DNA from: an uncultured Lachnospira sp.
GTDB lineage: Bacteria > Bacillota > Clostridia > Lachnospirales > Lachnospiraceae
Direction: 5' to 3'
DNA length: 64,000 bases
Assembly: GCA_910587485.1 (NCBI GenBank)
Contig: CAJUKN010000003.1
Coordinates: forward strand, 7,147-71,146
The position numbers and the translations under genes were made by a program. The notes under the pieces were generated by a model, which did not search any database, had not been told where the DNA came from, and was given only the letters and a program-made list of their open reading frames with translations. This document shows positions 53,756 to 62,767 of the stretch, in pieces (positions within the stretch are counted from its first letter, which is position 1; every line of letters starts with the position of its first letter).

Positions 53756-54631
53756 ATGAAGCCATATTACAGTGATAACAGAGGCAGATATGCAACAGGG
53801 GAAAGTTATGATTGGTTTTACAAGTTTGAAGATGAAGAAGATTATCAACTATTTACCAGTTCTGATGGCTTGTGGACATATGATGTTTTAGAAGATGGTA
53901 TTGAGTTGCTGCGATATAATGGAAATGAGATTCATATTATTGTACCAGAAATGGTTGATGGTAAAAAAGTAGTTGCTCTTGATTCAACTTTTGATGGATT
54001 TTATGAATTAAAAAGTGTAGTGATTCCAAAAGGTGTGGTGTCTATTATTGGTGCATTTTATGGCTGTGAAGGTCTTGAGGAAGTCACTTTGCCAGAAGGT
54101 ATTAGAGACTTGACATATGCTTTTAATAGTTGTTTTTCTTTAAAACATATAGAGATTCCAAATAGTGTTGAAGACTTTTCACAGGCATTGCAAGGAACAG
54201 CAATAGAACATTTTGAGTTTCCACAAGGAACAAAAATAATTGATAGTTGTTTTTCTGGTTCTGAATATTTGCGTAGTGTAACAATACCTAAAACAGTAAT
54301 AAGCTGTGATGAAGCATTTGCTGATTGTGAGGTATTAGAGCATGTAGAGCTTGAAGATGGAATTAGTGAATTAAGTGATTATGCGTTTTTTCATTGTCTT
54401 GCATTAAAAGAACTTAAAATTCCTGAAAGTGTCAACAAGTTTGGCAAAATGGCAGTTGGTATTATGGAAGATAGAGAGTATGATAAAGCACACATGGCTT
54501 TTAAAATAAGGGGACATAAAACGGTTCCCTTTTTTAAAATAATAGGTATGCAAGATTCACAGGCAGAGCAATATGCTAAAATAAATAAAATATGTTTTGA
54601 AAATGAAAGTAAAGAAATCAAACTTTATTAG
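53756..54631 (+). CDS. BspA-type leucine-rich-repeat protein
   Basis: A 291-residue cytosolic protein; no signal peptide, start from repeat C. Residues about 60-230 contain seven BspA/LRR_5 repeats (LKSVVIPKGVVSIIG, LEEVTLPEGIRDL, LKHIEIPNSVEDF, LRSVTIPKTVISC, LEHVELEDGISEL, LKELKIPESVNKF). Such repeats bind proteins. The lack of a secretion signal distinguishes it from surface BspA proteins and places it with the leucine-rich accessory proteins of this window. It ends before a long-loop bidirectional terminator. Confidence 0.88.
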   Translation: MKPYYSDNRGRYATGESYDWFYKFEDEEDYQLFTSSDGLWTYDVLEDGIELLRYNGNEIHIIVPEMVDGKKVVALDSTFDGFYELKSVVIPKGVVSIIGAFYGCEGLEEVTLPEGIRDLTYAFNSCFSLKHIEIPNSVEDFSQALQGTAIEHFEFPQGTKIIDSCFSGSEYLRSVTIPKTVISCDEAFADCEVLEHVELEDGISELSDYAFFHCLALKELKIPESVNKFGKMAVGIMEDREYDKAHMAFKIRGHKTVPFFKIIGMQDSQAEQYAKINKICFENESKEIKLY

Positions 54632-54660
54632 GAAAGCAGTAATAAGTTATAAGCAATAAC

Positions 54661-54732
54661 AGCCTTCATAGATACAATATTTTAAATGAAAATTCAACAT
54701 TTATTTAAATATGTATGATGAAGGCTATTTTT
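54661..54732. terminator. Long-loop bidirectional terminator candidate
   Basis: AGCCTTCAT (54661-54669) pairs with ATGAAGGCT (54718-54726), nine pairs with a 48-base loop, followed by TTTTTG. It lies between two convergent genes. Confidence 0.5.
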
Positions 54733-54745
54733 GTGTCAATGTTTA

Positions 54746-55612
54746 TTATGAAACATAAAAATCTTTTATAAAATTCATTACAGTTTTTGTTGTCTTACAT
54801 GTTGGACAAGTAAGCGTGCCATAATAATATGGAATAATAGCTGCCTCATTTTCTGCCTCAAGTTTATTTAAAATATCCATATACCAATTATAAGCATCAT
54901 TACTACTTTTAGTTGTGGCAGGTGTAATATCCTTTAAGGAAACTGCAAAATATTCTTCATCGGATAATTCTTCATCAGAATCATCTTCATCAAAATCCTT
55001 ATCAAAAGAAAGATATCCTTCAGCTTCACATGTACTGCAAAATATTTCGCTTTCTTCCCAAGCACCCAAAGCTAAGATAAAAGCAGCTTCTCTATCCACA
55101 AAGATTGCCATAAGTGCATTGACAAATAGGGATTTTGTGTTATCATCTAAAGCTTTTAATTGTTCCATATGTTCGTTTAAAAATTGTTTAGTTTGTTCCT
55201 TAAAAAGAGCAACACTGGCTTTATAGCTTTCCTTAATATCTTCATTTTTAATTTCAAAATTTATATTATTAGGTATATCTGTTGCAAGACATATACCCAT
55301 TTCGCAAATAATAACAAGCTGCCAATCAAAATCATTTTCTGTTTTCTTTTTCTCTAAAAGTTTTACCATATAAGGCATTACAAGATAAGTGGCTTTATAA
55401 AAACTTAATTGATGTGTTAAATTTTCAAAAAGATTATCCAAGACAACTCGATAATTGTCTTTATCTTCAGGGTCTAACCGTCTTAATTTAAGTGGATTTG
55501 GAGAGGGGTCTAAATCGCCCATTATAACTTGTACCATTTCACATACATTGCCATATGCACCTCGATATGTATCCCAAAGTTCAGAATCGTAAGGTGTTAA
55601 TTTTATATCCAT
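54746..55612 (-). CDS. Unrecognised protein with two CxxC pairs
   Basis: A 288-residue soluble protein, start after AGGAG with a seven-base gap. It is largely helical, with repeated helical stretches (LFENLTHQLSFYKATYLVMPYMVKLLE, MEQLKALDDNTKSLFVNALM) that look like HEAT-type repeats, an acidic region (residues about 205-222) and two CxxC pairs: CSTCEAEGY (around residue 195) and CPTCKTTK (around 271), which may bind one zinc. It lies in the accessory region but on the opposite strand. No function is proposed. Confidence 0.65.
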   Translation of the reverse strand: MDIKLTPYDSELWDTYRGAYGNVCEMVQVIMGDLDPSPNPLKLRRLDPEDKDNYRVVLDNLFENLTHQLSFYKATYLVMPYMVKLLEKKKTENDFDWQLVIICEMGICLATDIPNNINFEIKNEDIKESYKASVALFKEQTKQFLNEHMEQLKALDDNTKSLFVNALMAIFVDREAAFILALGAWEESEIFCSTCEAEGYLSFDKDFDEDDSDEELSDEEYFAVSLKDITPATTKSSNDAYNWYMDILNKLEAENEAAIIPYYYGTLTCPTCKTTKTVMNFIKDFYVS

Positions 55613-55830
55613 AGTAAATCTCCTATTCTAAAGCGTAATATAAGAATTGTACAATAAAAATTAGCAAAAGCGAATCTTATTGTTACAGTAAATTTTATTT
55701 GTGACGCTTTGGCACAAATAGACATGCAATAAATACAACTATAAATATGTTATAATATTTTTTCTATTATTACAAGATTTAGTTTTTATAAATATAGAAT
55801 AATTTTAATAGATAATATAAATATTATTTA

Positions 55831-55888
55831 ACCTCATCAAGAAAGTCCCCCTACTTCAATACCATAGAGGTATAGGTGGGGACATGCT
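55831..55888 (+). repeat. Dispersed repeat family A, short palindromic copy
   Basis: AACCTCATCAAGAAAGTCCC and CCTACTTCAATACCATAGAG followed by GTATAGGTGGGGACATGC; only the palindromic part of the element is kept. It adjoins the truncated frame at 55904. Confidence 0.6.
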
Positions 55889-55903
55889 CAATAGACTAGA
55901 AAT

Positions 55904-56134
55904 TTACTTCTCAAACCATTCTAAATGCTCATCATGTGGAAAAGGTCTTTTCCAATATACTTCATTCTCTTGGGCTTTCATCAGAAACTCTTTCTTGACT
56001 TTGAGTAGCTGTTTGTCCATTTTGGAGATAAAGTGCGCTGCTCCCATTTGGGCATCTGAACCATCATAGTCATCATTCAATAAAAATGAGAACAACAAAT
56101 CTGCTAATTGTATCACAGTCAATTTTGATTTCAA
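55904..56134 (-). pseudogene. 76-residue remnant of an unknown protein
   Basis: A minus-strand frame (TVIQLADLLFSFLLNDDYDG, QMGAAHFISKMDKQLLKVKK, KAQENEVYWKRPFPHDEHLE) with ordinary protein-like composition but no proper ATG or ribosome site; the first possible start is TTG with GCAGG directly adjoining it. It ends next to a family A repeat. The likeliest reading is a truncated gene, but a short genuine gene is not excluded. Confidence 0.4.
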
Positions 56135-56246
56135 CCTGCAATTAGTAAAATAGAATTATAATAAAAAACAAATGTTCTATTTATTTCCATTTTTTTATTG
56201 ATTATTATAGATTCTTTCGTTATAATAAAAGACAGAAAATTAGAAG

Positions 56247-57503
56247 ATGGGAGATAGGTTATTGAGAGGGCAAGATAATTTCTTTTCCAGACATATGGTA
56301 ATTTTACCAATATTAATTTCTTGGGTGCTAGGTATTATAATTTTATTTGTACCTTTTGCATATAGTCTGGATATAAGCAGAATAATATTTATAGTGCCAA
56401 TAGGAGAATTTTTTGGTATCCTTATCATTTATCCTTTTATACTCACACTTTTAGAAGGAATATTTTTATTTACTGTAAGAGGTGGAGATTTACTTCATAA
56501 AAGAGAGCGATATGTTGATGTAATTGTTTTAGTACTTGGGTTTGTATATACAGTTTTTTATGTTTTATTTGATGTTGAGTGGGAAGATTGGTATGAGGTA
56601 CTAATTAATAATCAAAAACATGCACCAATTAACACACAGACGCTTCCTACAATTCTGTGTATAGCATTGGTTGGATTTATTGGATATATGATTGTCAGTT
56701 TTATACCAATGCAAAAAATGCCACCACTTTTGATTGTATTTGGCATAGCAGCAATGTATCTGGGCTGTGCAGAAGCAGTGATATGGGCAATTCAAACAGT
56801 GCCTGTTGGCTTTGGTATTTTTTATCTTTTGTTTCCGTTAAACTGTGTTTTTATTACAGCAAGAACAGTGATGGTAAAAGTAAGGCAGTGGAAGTTGTTA
56901 TCTTTTGAAAAAAATAAAGTACAAAATTCAGCAAGTTTATCTATCTGTACAAGAATTTTAGAAAAATCAGAAACATGGCCTCTTTTAGCCTTTTTACTGA
57001 TGTGGCCGCTTTTAGGAGCATTGATTGCTTTTCTTACTTTATTAGGACAAGCACCCGATGCAATTATTAAAGCTTGGACAGAAACAGCCGATTGGAATTT
57101 ATCAAATAGAATTGCCCCACAAAATATACAAGTTGATGAGCATTATCTTTGTACAGTAGCAGCGGGAGGGCATAAAAAAGTTGTAAAGCCAATTCGATTA
57201 GGACAACGGCATGGACATGAAGTAATAGTGAATAGACAGCTTTGCATTGCCAATGCTTTTGAGCAGATTCTTGAGGAAAGAACACCTAAATTACATAAGC
57301 GAATCAGGGGATTTTATGATAAATATGGTTTTCCAATTAGTAAATTAATTCATTCTAAATATGTAGCAGATTTTATTTATTTTATTATGAAACCTTTGGA
57401 ATGGCTTTTTCTTATTGTATTATATCTGGTGGATAGAGAGCCAGAAAATAGAATTGCTGTTCAATATATGGGGGAATCATTTGAATCAGATAAAAGAAGG
57501 TGA
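56247..57503 (+). CDS. DUF6688-type membrane protein
   Basis: A 418-residue protein with about six to eight helices (residues 16-240), then a cytosolic C-terminal region with PDAIIKAWTETADWNLS, YLCTVAAGGHKKVVKPIRLGQRHGHEVIVNRQL and a final helical segment. These motifs match the DUF6688 family of Firmicutes. ATG 56247 lacks a clear site; TTG 56262 after GGGAG is another choice. The gene overlaps the next by four bases (GTGA). Function unknown. Confidence 0.8.
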   Translation: MGDRLLRGQDNFFSRHMVILPILISWVLGIIILFVPFAYSLDISRIIFIVPIGEFFGILIIYPFILTLLEGIFLFTVRGGDLLHKRERYVDVIVLVLGFVYTVFYVLFDVEWEDWYEVLINNQKHAPINTQTLPTILCIALVGFIGYMIVSFIPMQKMPPLLIVFGIAAMYLGCAEAVIWAIQTVPVGFGIFYLLFPLNCVFITARTVMVKVRQWKLLSFEKNKVQNSASLSICTRILEKSETWPLLAFLLMWPLLGALIAFLTLLGQAPDAIIKAWTETADWNLSNRIAPQNIQVDEHYLCTVAAGGHKKVVKPIRLGQRHGHEVIVNRQLCIANAFEQILEERTPKLHKRIRGFYDKYGFPISKLIHSKYVADFIYFIMKPLEWLFLIVLYLVDREPENRIAVQYMGESFESDKRR

Positions 57504-58174
57504 CAAAAGTAAATCAAATAGAAGTAGTCTATAAAAAAACAAAGTATTTGTATAAAGAATATTATCATTGTATTGATGGTAAAACGCTTGTTGAATATTT
57601 AGAAGAACAGGTATCATTGGATATAAGAAAGAAGTTGAAATACAATGGTGATTTTCTTGGACTTATGCCAGCATGGTCAGGCAAATTAATGCTGACAGGT
57701 GAAAATCAATTTGTATGGAGTTTGATTGACAGTGAGGAAGAGTTGAATATTCCAGTGTTGGTCTGTGAAGATGACTGTGATTTGAGTTATATTGTTGTTG
57801 TAGTTCATATTCGTAAAACAGATACAACTGTCTATTGGGATAAGATAGGTCTAATTGATTGGACAGAGTATGACATAGATAAAGAATGTGAATCTGGATT
57901 GTTATTTGTTGAAGCATATACTCAAAAAGATTGGGATTTGTATGGTGGTGATGTTGCTTGGATGAAAGCAAAAAGCAGTGAATTTACACAGTGGCTTCAA
58001 GATAATCAATGTTGGGAAGAGGAGCGTTTTCGCAGGCTTTCTAATTATATGAAACCATTTATGCAAAAAGACAATCATATAAACTGGTTATTGGAATTAA
58101 AATGGCATTTTTTGAGAAATTCTTATGATAACATGATAGAAGAATATAGAAAAATTTATCAACATGTTATGTAA
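57500..58174 (+). CDS. Hypothetical protein coupled to the DUF6688 gene
   Basis: A 224-residue soluble acidic protein. GTG start overlaps the upstream stop. Aromatic-rich: LIDWTEYDIDKECESG, KDWDLYGGDVAWMK and a tryptophan-rich end (QWLQDNQCWEEERFRRLS). No signal or membrane segment, family unknown. Four-base overlap implies coupled translation, so the two may form a complex, which is inference. Confidence 0.7.
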   Translation: MTKVNQIEVVYKKTKYLYKEYYHCIDGKTLVEYLEEQVSLDIRKKLKYNGDFLGLMPAWSGKLMLTGENQFVWSLIDSEEELNIPVLVCEDDCDLSYIVVVVHIRKTDTTVYWDKIGLIDWTEYDIDKECESGLLFVEAYTQKDWDLYGGDVAWMKAKSSEFTQWLQDNQCWEEERFRRLSNYMKPFMQKDNHINWLLELKWHFLRNSYDNMIEEYRKIYQHVM

Positions 58175-58380
58175 AGGCGCTATGTTGATGTGAATATTTA
58201 AGATATTTATTAAAAAAGTAAAAATATAAAAATATTCTGATATTATTGAAATAAGGCTTAAAAAGCTGACAATTTTAATGAATCAACTTAAAATATTTAG
58301 ATAATTGCAAAATGTAAACTTTAAAATTATTTATTTTGTAATTACCTATTTAAAATATTAAATGAAAGGAACCGTTTAAA

Positions 58381-59112
58381 ATGGATAAAGAAAAATTCAT
58401 TATGGAAAAAGTAGGTTGTCCTTGCAAAGTTTTTGAAGTGACAGACAATCTCGAAGAAGATGTACTAAAGGCTTATTGTGAAGCATTGGAGAGAGGCAAA
58501 AAAGAGGGATTTACACCAGTTATTCTTGCAGAAGATGAGGATTTGAACTTTTGGATTGATAATGCTGAAGATTATTCAAGAGAAGAAGAACTTGCTAAAG
58601 AGTTAGAAAATGGAAAAGAAATTTTAAATCAAAGGTTTAAAGAATACACAGAAGATGCTGAGGAAGATTGGATAAATGAAGTTAGCAATGAAAATTGGGC
58701 AGAAGAATTGGAAGATGAATTTAATAAAGAAGATGAGGCTAGTATTAATGAATTTACTTTTCTTGGTGAAAAAGAAATTGTACTTTTTGAAGTGCCAACA
58801 AAGAACCCTTGGGAGGTAATAGCATGGTTTCCAATGGGTGGTTGGAATGAATGTCCATGGGTTGATGATATGATGGCAGTTAGCCATTATTGGTATGAAA
58901 AGTATCATGCCTTACCAGCCGTTATAACAAGGGATGTATTACAATATTTTGTAGAAAATCCAGTTGACAATGAAGAAGAAGCTCTTGAGCTTGCAAAAGA
59001 ACATTATGCTTTTTGTACAGACCGATTAGACCAAGGCACAGCTAGCGGAACAATTAATGAAGTTGCAGCTACCTTGATAGATTCTAAAGTATGGTATTTT
59101 TGGTGGGATTAA
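58381..59112 (+). CDS. DUF4253 family protein
   Basis: A 243-residue acidic soluble protein. The C-terminal domain (residues about 130-243) is DUF4253: WEVIAWFPMGGWNECPWVDDMMAVSHYW, LPAVITRDVLQYFVENPV, FCTDRLDQGTASGTINEVA, WYFWWD at the very end. The N-terminal half is glutamate-rich and helical. The family is common in accessory and immunity-type neighbourhoods. AAAGGAA precedes the ATG. The preceding 206-base gap is AT-rich with no recognised feature. Confidence 0.88.
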   Translation: MDKEKFIMEKVGCPCKVFEVTDNLEEDVLKAYCEALERGKKEGFTPVILAEDEDLNFWIDNAEDYSREEELAKELENGKEILNQRFKEYTEDAEEDWINEVSNENWAEELEDEFNKEDEASINEFTFLGEKEIVLFEVPTKNPWEVIAWFPMGGWNECPWVDDMMAVSHYWYEKYHALPAVITRDVLQYFVENPVDNEEEALELAKEHYAFCTDRLDQGTASGTINEVAATLIDSKVWYFWWD

Positions 59113-59125
59113 TAGGGTTTTAAGT

Positions 59126-59626
59126 ATGAAAATAGAGATGGAGGCTTTGTCTGATGACAAGCTATATGAGGCAATCCATATATGGAATGTTGTCGTTGAT
59201 GATGGTATAGCATTTCCGCAAATGGAACTTCTTGATAAGAGTACAGCAAAGTTATTTTTTAATCAACAATCCTATACAGGAATAGCTGTTGATAAAGAAA
59301 CAAATGAAGTTGTGGGATTATATATATTGCATCCAAATAATGTTGGACGATGTGGTCATATTTGCAATGCAAGTTATGCAGTTAAAAAAGAACGACGTGG
59401 GCAACATATAGGGGAATTATTAGTAAAGGATTGTATGAAGAAAGCGAAAGAACTTGAATTTCAAATTCTTCAATTTAATGCGGTAGTCAGAAGTAATATA
59501 GCCGCATTAGCATTATATAAAAAATTAGGATTTGTTAAGCTTGGTATAATTCCAAAAGGATTTATGTTAAAAGATGGAACATATGAAGATATTATTCCAC
59601 ATTATATTGATTTACAAAATATTTAA
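59126..59626 (+). CDS. GNAT-family N-acetyltransferase
   Basis: A 166-residue protein with the acetyl-CoA-binding motif VKKERRGQHIGELLVKDC (residues about 89-106, R/Q-x-x-G-x-G/I) and the C-terminal NIAALALYKKLGFVKLG. N-terminal part begins KIEMEALSDDKLYEAIHIW. Acetyl acceptor unknown. It begins 13 bases after the DUF4253 gene and has only a weak ribosome site, so it may depend on coupling. Confidence 0.87.
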   Translation: MKIEMEALSDDKLYEAIHIWNVVVDDGIAFPQMELLDKSTAKLFFNQQSYTGIAVDKETNEVVGLYILHPNNVGRCGHICNASYAVKKERRGQHIGELLVKDCMKKAKELEFQILQFNAVVRSNIAALALYKKLGFVKLGIIPKGFMLKDGTYEDIIPHYIDLQNI

Positions 59627-59676
59627 TAATATGAATAGGTGTTTTTGTATTATTTATATAAAAAATATTTTTTTGC

Positions 59677-59763
59677 AAGTAGTAAGCCAAACAGCAATAC
59701 TTGCATATCTATTTAAAAAATGCCATATTAAGAAAGATAATCAAGGCTTAATATGGCATTTTT
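59677..59763 (+). repeat. Dispersed repeat family B, divergent copy with terminator
   Basis: GTAGTAAGCCAAACAGCAAT and ACTTGCATATCTATTT match the start of family B; the end is replaced by a hairpin, ATGCCATATTAAG (59720-59732) / CTTAATATGGCAT (59747-59759), flanked by As and Ts, so it works for both strands between two convergent genes. Confidence 0.6.
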
Positions 59764-60595
59764 TTCCTTGTATTCTAAAATCTTTAGGTGTCATACCAGT
59801 ATTTTTCTTAAAATTGACTGACAAATATTCACTGTTACAATATCCTGTATCTAAAGCAATGTCCATAATAGATTTATCTGTTTTTAACAAAAGTATTTTT
59901 ACATGTTCAATTTTTAAATTATTTAAATATTTTGAGTAGGATATACCTAGTTGAGAATGAAATAATCGTGATAAATGCCCTTCTGAGATATTTATCATTT
60001 TTGACATTTGTAATAGTGTTGGGTTTTCTTGATAATGGTATTCAAGATAATACAAGATTTCTATAATTGGTTTTGTTAAAGGTGTATCATTTTTTTTCAT
60101 GTTATTGGAAGTTGGTATATGTTCTTCCATAATAGTAGTAAATAGGTGAAAAAGCATTCCTTGTAAAATTAATTCTTTGTAACAGGTCTTTTTTTGATAT
60201 TCATTTAACATATCTTCAAACATATTTAAAATCTTTTGTTGCGTTTTTTGGGTAAAATGAAATGCTTTACTATTGTAAAAATTTTTAAATTCATTTTCAC
60301 CAATAACATCAATAAATGGTTTGACAAAATCTGATGTAAACTTAATAAGAATACTCTCATAAGGTTCATTGGAATTTGAAAAAGTCCTATGAAAAAATAA
60401 TGGAGGTGCTAAAGCTACATCTCCTTTATGATAACTATAAGTTTCTACAGGAGTAATAACATATCGGTCTCCTGAAATGATATATCCAATATTGTAATAA
60501 TCAATCATAACTTGCATAGAAGACATACAAAAATCTGATGAAAATAAACGTTTTTCTATTGAAATATGCTGTCCATAAGGAATGGGTATTGACAT
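59741..60595 (-). CDS. AraC-family transcriptional regulator
   Basis: A 284-residue regulator with an N-terminal cupin-like sensor (residues 1-140, SYHKGDVALAPPLFFHRTFS) and a C-terminal double helix-turn-helix (residues about 185-284: LLQMSKMINISEGHLSRLFHSQLGISYSKYLN, IMDIALDTGYCNSEYLSVNFKKNTGMTPKDFR). GGAGG lies seven bases before the start. It is divergent from an ABC exporter that it probably controls; sugar- or peptide-sensing is typical. Confidence 0.9.
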   Translation of the reverse strand: MSIPIPYGQHISIEKRLFSSDFCMSSMQVMIDYYNIGYIISGDRYVITPVETYSYHKGDVALAPPLFFHRTFSNSNEPYESILIKFTSDFVKPFIDVIGENEFKNFYNSKAFHFTQKTQQKILNMFEDMLNEYQKKTCYKELILQGMLFHLFTTIMEEHIPTSNNMKKNDTPLTKPIIEILYYLEYHYQENPTLLQMSKMINISEGHLSRLFHSQLGISYSKYLNNLKIEHVKILLLKTDKSIMDIALDTGYCNSEYLSVNFKKNTGMTPKDFRIQGKKCHIKP

Positions 60596-60633
60596 AAAAA
60601 ACCTCCAAATTTAAAAAATATATAACAAAAAGC

Positions 60634-60758
60634 CAGAAGTTTGCAAAGCGAACTTTTATACCACAGCTCAGCTGTGGTTGTAGTACTATAAAAAATACAT
60701 AGCAAGGAGCCAGAAGTTCGCAAAGCGAACTTTTATACCACAGCGCAGCTGTGGTTAT
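60634..60758. repeat. Two-copy tandem palindromic repeat
   Basis: Two direct copies about 75 bases apart of a block GCCAGAAGTTCGCAAAGCGA / ACTTTTATACCACAGCGCAG, each made of two palindromes: AGTTCGC-AAA-GCGAACT and ACCACAGC-NCA-GCTGTGGT. It lies in the divergent promoter region between the AraC regulator and ABC transporter genes. The arrangement is suited to binding of a dimeric regulator or to extrusion as hairpins. Confidence 0.75.
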
Positions 60759-60953
60759 TATATCATAAATTTAAAGTTTTTTATATGAAATATGTCATTA
60801 ATAGAAATGAAATTATGATGATAAAATTTTATAATAAACATTATTTTAATAGCAGATATCAATATAAAGATGATATTATCAACATGGTCATTTAAGATTG
60901 CCAAAATATACATTAGGTAAAAATTACAAACTTTGAGACAGGAGGATAAGGAA

Positions 60954-62732
60954 ATGAAAAAGAATCATTCGCAAATATTTAGAGTTTTAAGTTATGTAAA
61001 ACCACATTGGTATTTAATTATTGCATCTACACTTGCTGGAATTTTAAAACTTACATTGCCGTTGATTTTGCCTCAGGTAGTAAAGTATTTTACAGATGTT
61101 GTCTTAATGCCAAATACTACATTTACTCATGATGAGCAAATTTATGAAGTGGTAAAGTGGACACTTATATTATTAGTATTATATACAGTTGTATACATAC
61201 CAGCAGCTTTTGTCAGACAGATAGGAGCAACCGAGGTTTCTAACCGAATTATGAACACTATGCGTTGTCAATTATATGAGCATCTGCAAAAAATGTCTGC
61301 AAAGTTTCATCAGGAATATAAATCAGGAAATCTTGTTACTAGGATAAATAGTGATGTGGAGGGTGTTCATACATTTATATGGAATGTGGCTACCAATGTG
61401 TGGATTGATGGAATTACCCTTATTATTTATATCACATTAATGGCATCAATGAATGTTTCCTTGACAATTATTGCGTGTATAGCATTGCCAACTTCTATTA
61501 TTATTACTAAAAAAATACGCGCTCATATCAGAAGTAACAGCAAAAAAGTTCAGGCAAATATTTCAGAGATATCTGGTTATATGCAGGAGAGAATGACAGG
61601 TTATTCAACGGTTCGACTATTTAATATGGAACAATATGAAAAAAGAAAATTTGATGGATATTCTAATCTTATTTATCAATACCTTAAAAAAACAAATAAG
61701 TTTTTTTCATTAGGTGAGGCGATAAATGGTTCATTTTCAGAAGTTATCAGCACAATTATTATAGGGCTTTCAGCTTTGTTTATTATAGGTAATCAAATGA
61801 CAATAGGTGAGTTAATTGTTTTTGAATCATATCTTGGTTATTTTATGACACCACTGCGCAGATTTGCAGAATTAAATGTCAGTTATGCTCAAAGTATAGC
61901 TAAGATTGAACGCGTTTTTGAAATTTTGGATATGCCTGTGGATATACGAGATTCTGAGAATGCGATTGATTTTGAATTAGATGAACCAGTAAATATTCAT
62001 TTTAAAAATGTTTATTTTAAATATGAATTAGAACAACAAAATTGGAATATTTCAAATGTAAATCTTTCAATTAATGAAGGAGAACGTGTTGCAATAGTAG
62101 GTTCTAGCGGTTGTGGTAAAACAACATTGGTTAGCCTTTTGACAAGATTTTATGATGTGAATAAAGGAAGTATTTGGATTGGCAATAATGATATTAAACA
62201 TTATAAACTAAGTACTATATATCAACAAATGGGTATGGTTTTTCAAGATACAATCATATTTTCTGGAACAATAGAAGAAAATATACGATATGGAAAACAG
62301 GATGCAAGCCAAAAAGAAGTAGAGAAAGCAGCAAAACTTGCAAATGCGTATGATTTTATTATGAATAGTCCAAACAAGTGGCAGACAATACTTGGAGAAC
62401 GGGGAATTGGTTTGTCAGGAGGACAGAAGCAAAGAATTGCAATTGCTCGAATATTTTTGCGTAATCCTAGACTGTTAATCTTAGATGAGGCAACAAGCGC
62501 GCTTGATTCTGAATCAGAACAATTAGTGCAACAGGCATTAGACCAGCTTATGGAAGGAAGAACGTCAATTGTAATTGCACATCGATTAAGTACGATTGTC
62601 AATGCAGACAAAATTGTTGTTATGGATAATGGAGAAATTATTGAAACAGGTACACATAAAGACTTGCTTGAAAAGAATGGACGCTATGCAGAACTATATA
62701 AACTGCAATTTAAAGAGGCATTAAATGAATAG
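60954..62732 (+). CDS. ABC exporter (fused permease-ATPase)
   Basis: A 592-residue half-transporter. Six helices (residues about 18-300) carry the exporter ABC_membrane fold; the ATPase domain (about 345-590) has Walker A GSSGCGKTT, Q-loop MVFQDTIIFSG, signature LSGGQKQR, Walker B LLILDEATSALDSESE and H-loop IAHRLST. Start ATG 60954 after GGAGG by eight bases; seven upstream codons are rejected. As a homodimer it should export a lipid, drug or peptide. Regulated probably by the divergent AraC gene. Confidence 0.92.
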   Translation: MKKNHSQIFRVLSYVKPHWYLIIASTLAGILKLTLPLILPQVVKYFTDVVLMPNTTFTHDEQIYEVVKWTLILLVLYTVVYIPAAFVRQIGATEVSNRIMNTMRCQLYEHLQKMSAKFHQEYKSGNLVTRINSDVEGVHTFIWNVATNVWIDGITLIIYITLMASMNVSLTIIACIALPTSIIITKKIRAHIRSNSKKVQANISEISGYMQERMTGYSTVRLFNMEQYEKRKFDGYSNLIYQYLKKTNKFFSLGEAINGSFSEVISTIIIGLSALFIIGNQMTIGELIVFESYLGYFMTPLRRFAELNVSYAQSIAKIERVFEILDMPVDIRDSENAIDFELDEPVNIHFKNVYFKYELEQQNWNISNVNLSINEGERVAIVGSSGCGKTTLVSLLTRFYDVNKGSIWIGNNDIKHYKLSTIYQQMGMVFQDTIIFSGTIEENIRYGKQDASQKEVEKAAKLANAYDFIMNSPNKWQTILGERGIGLSGGQKQRIAIARIFLRNPRLLILDEATSALDSESEQLVQQALDQLMEGRTSIVIAHRLSTIVNADKIVVMDNGEIIETGTHKDLLEKNGRYAELYKLQFKEALNE

Positions 62733-62767
62733 AAAACCATTAAATAAAAAGCAAATGTTATTGAAAA

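Noticed and set aside
59574..59939. 121-codon plus-strand frame
   Set aside because: It starts inside the GNAT gene, crosses repeat B and lies antisense to the AraC gene.
60634..60758. CRISPR array
   Set aside because: There are only two units, each itself made of palindromes, no variable spacers and no cas genes.
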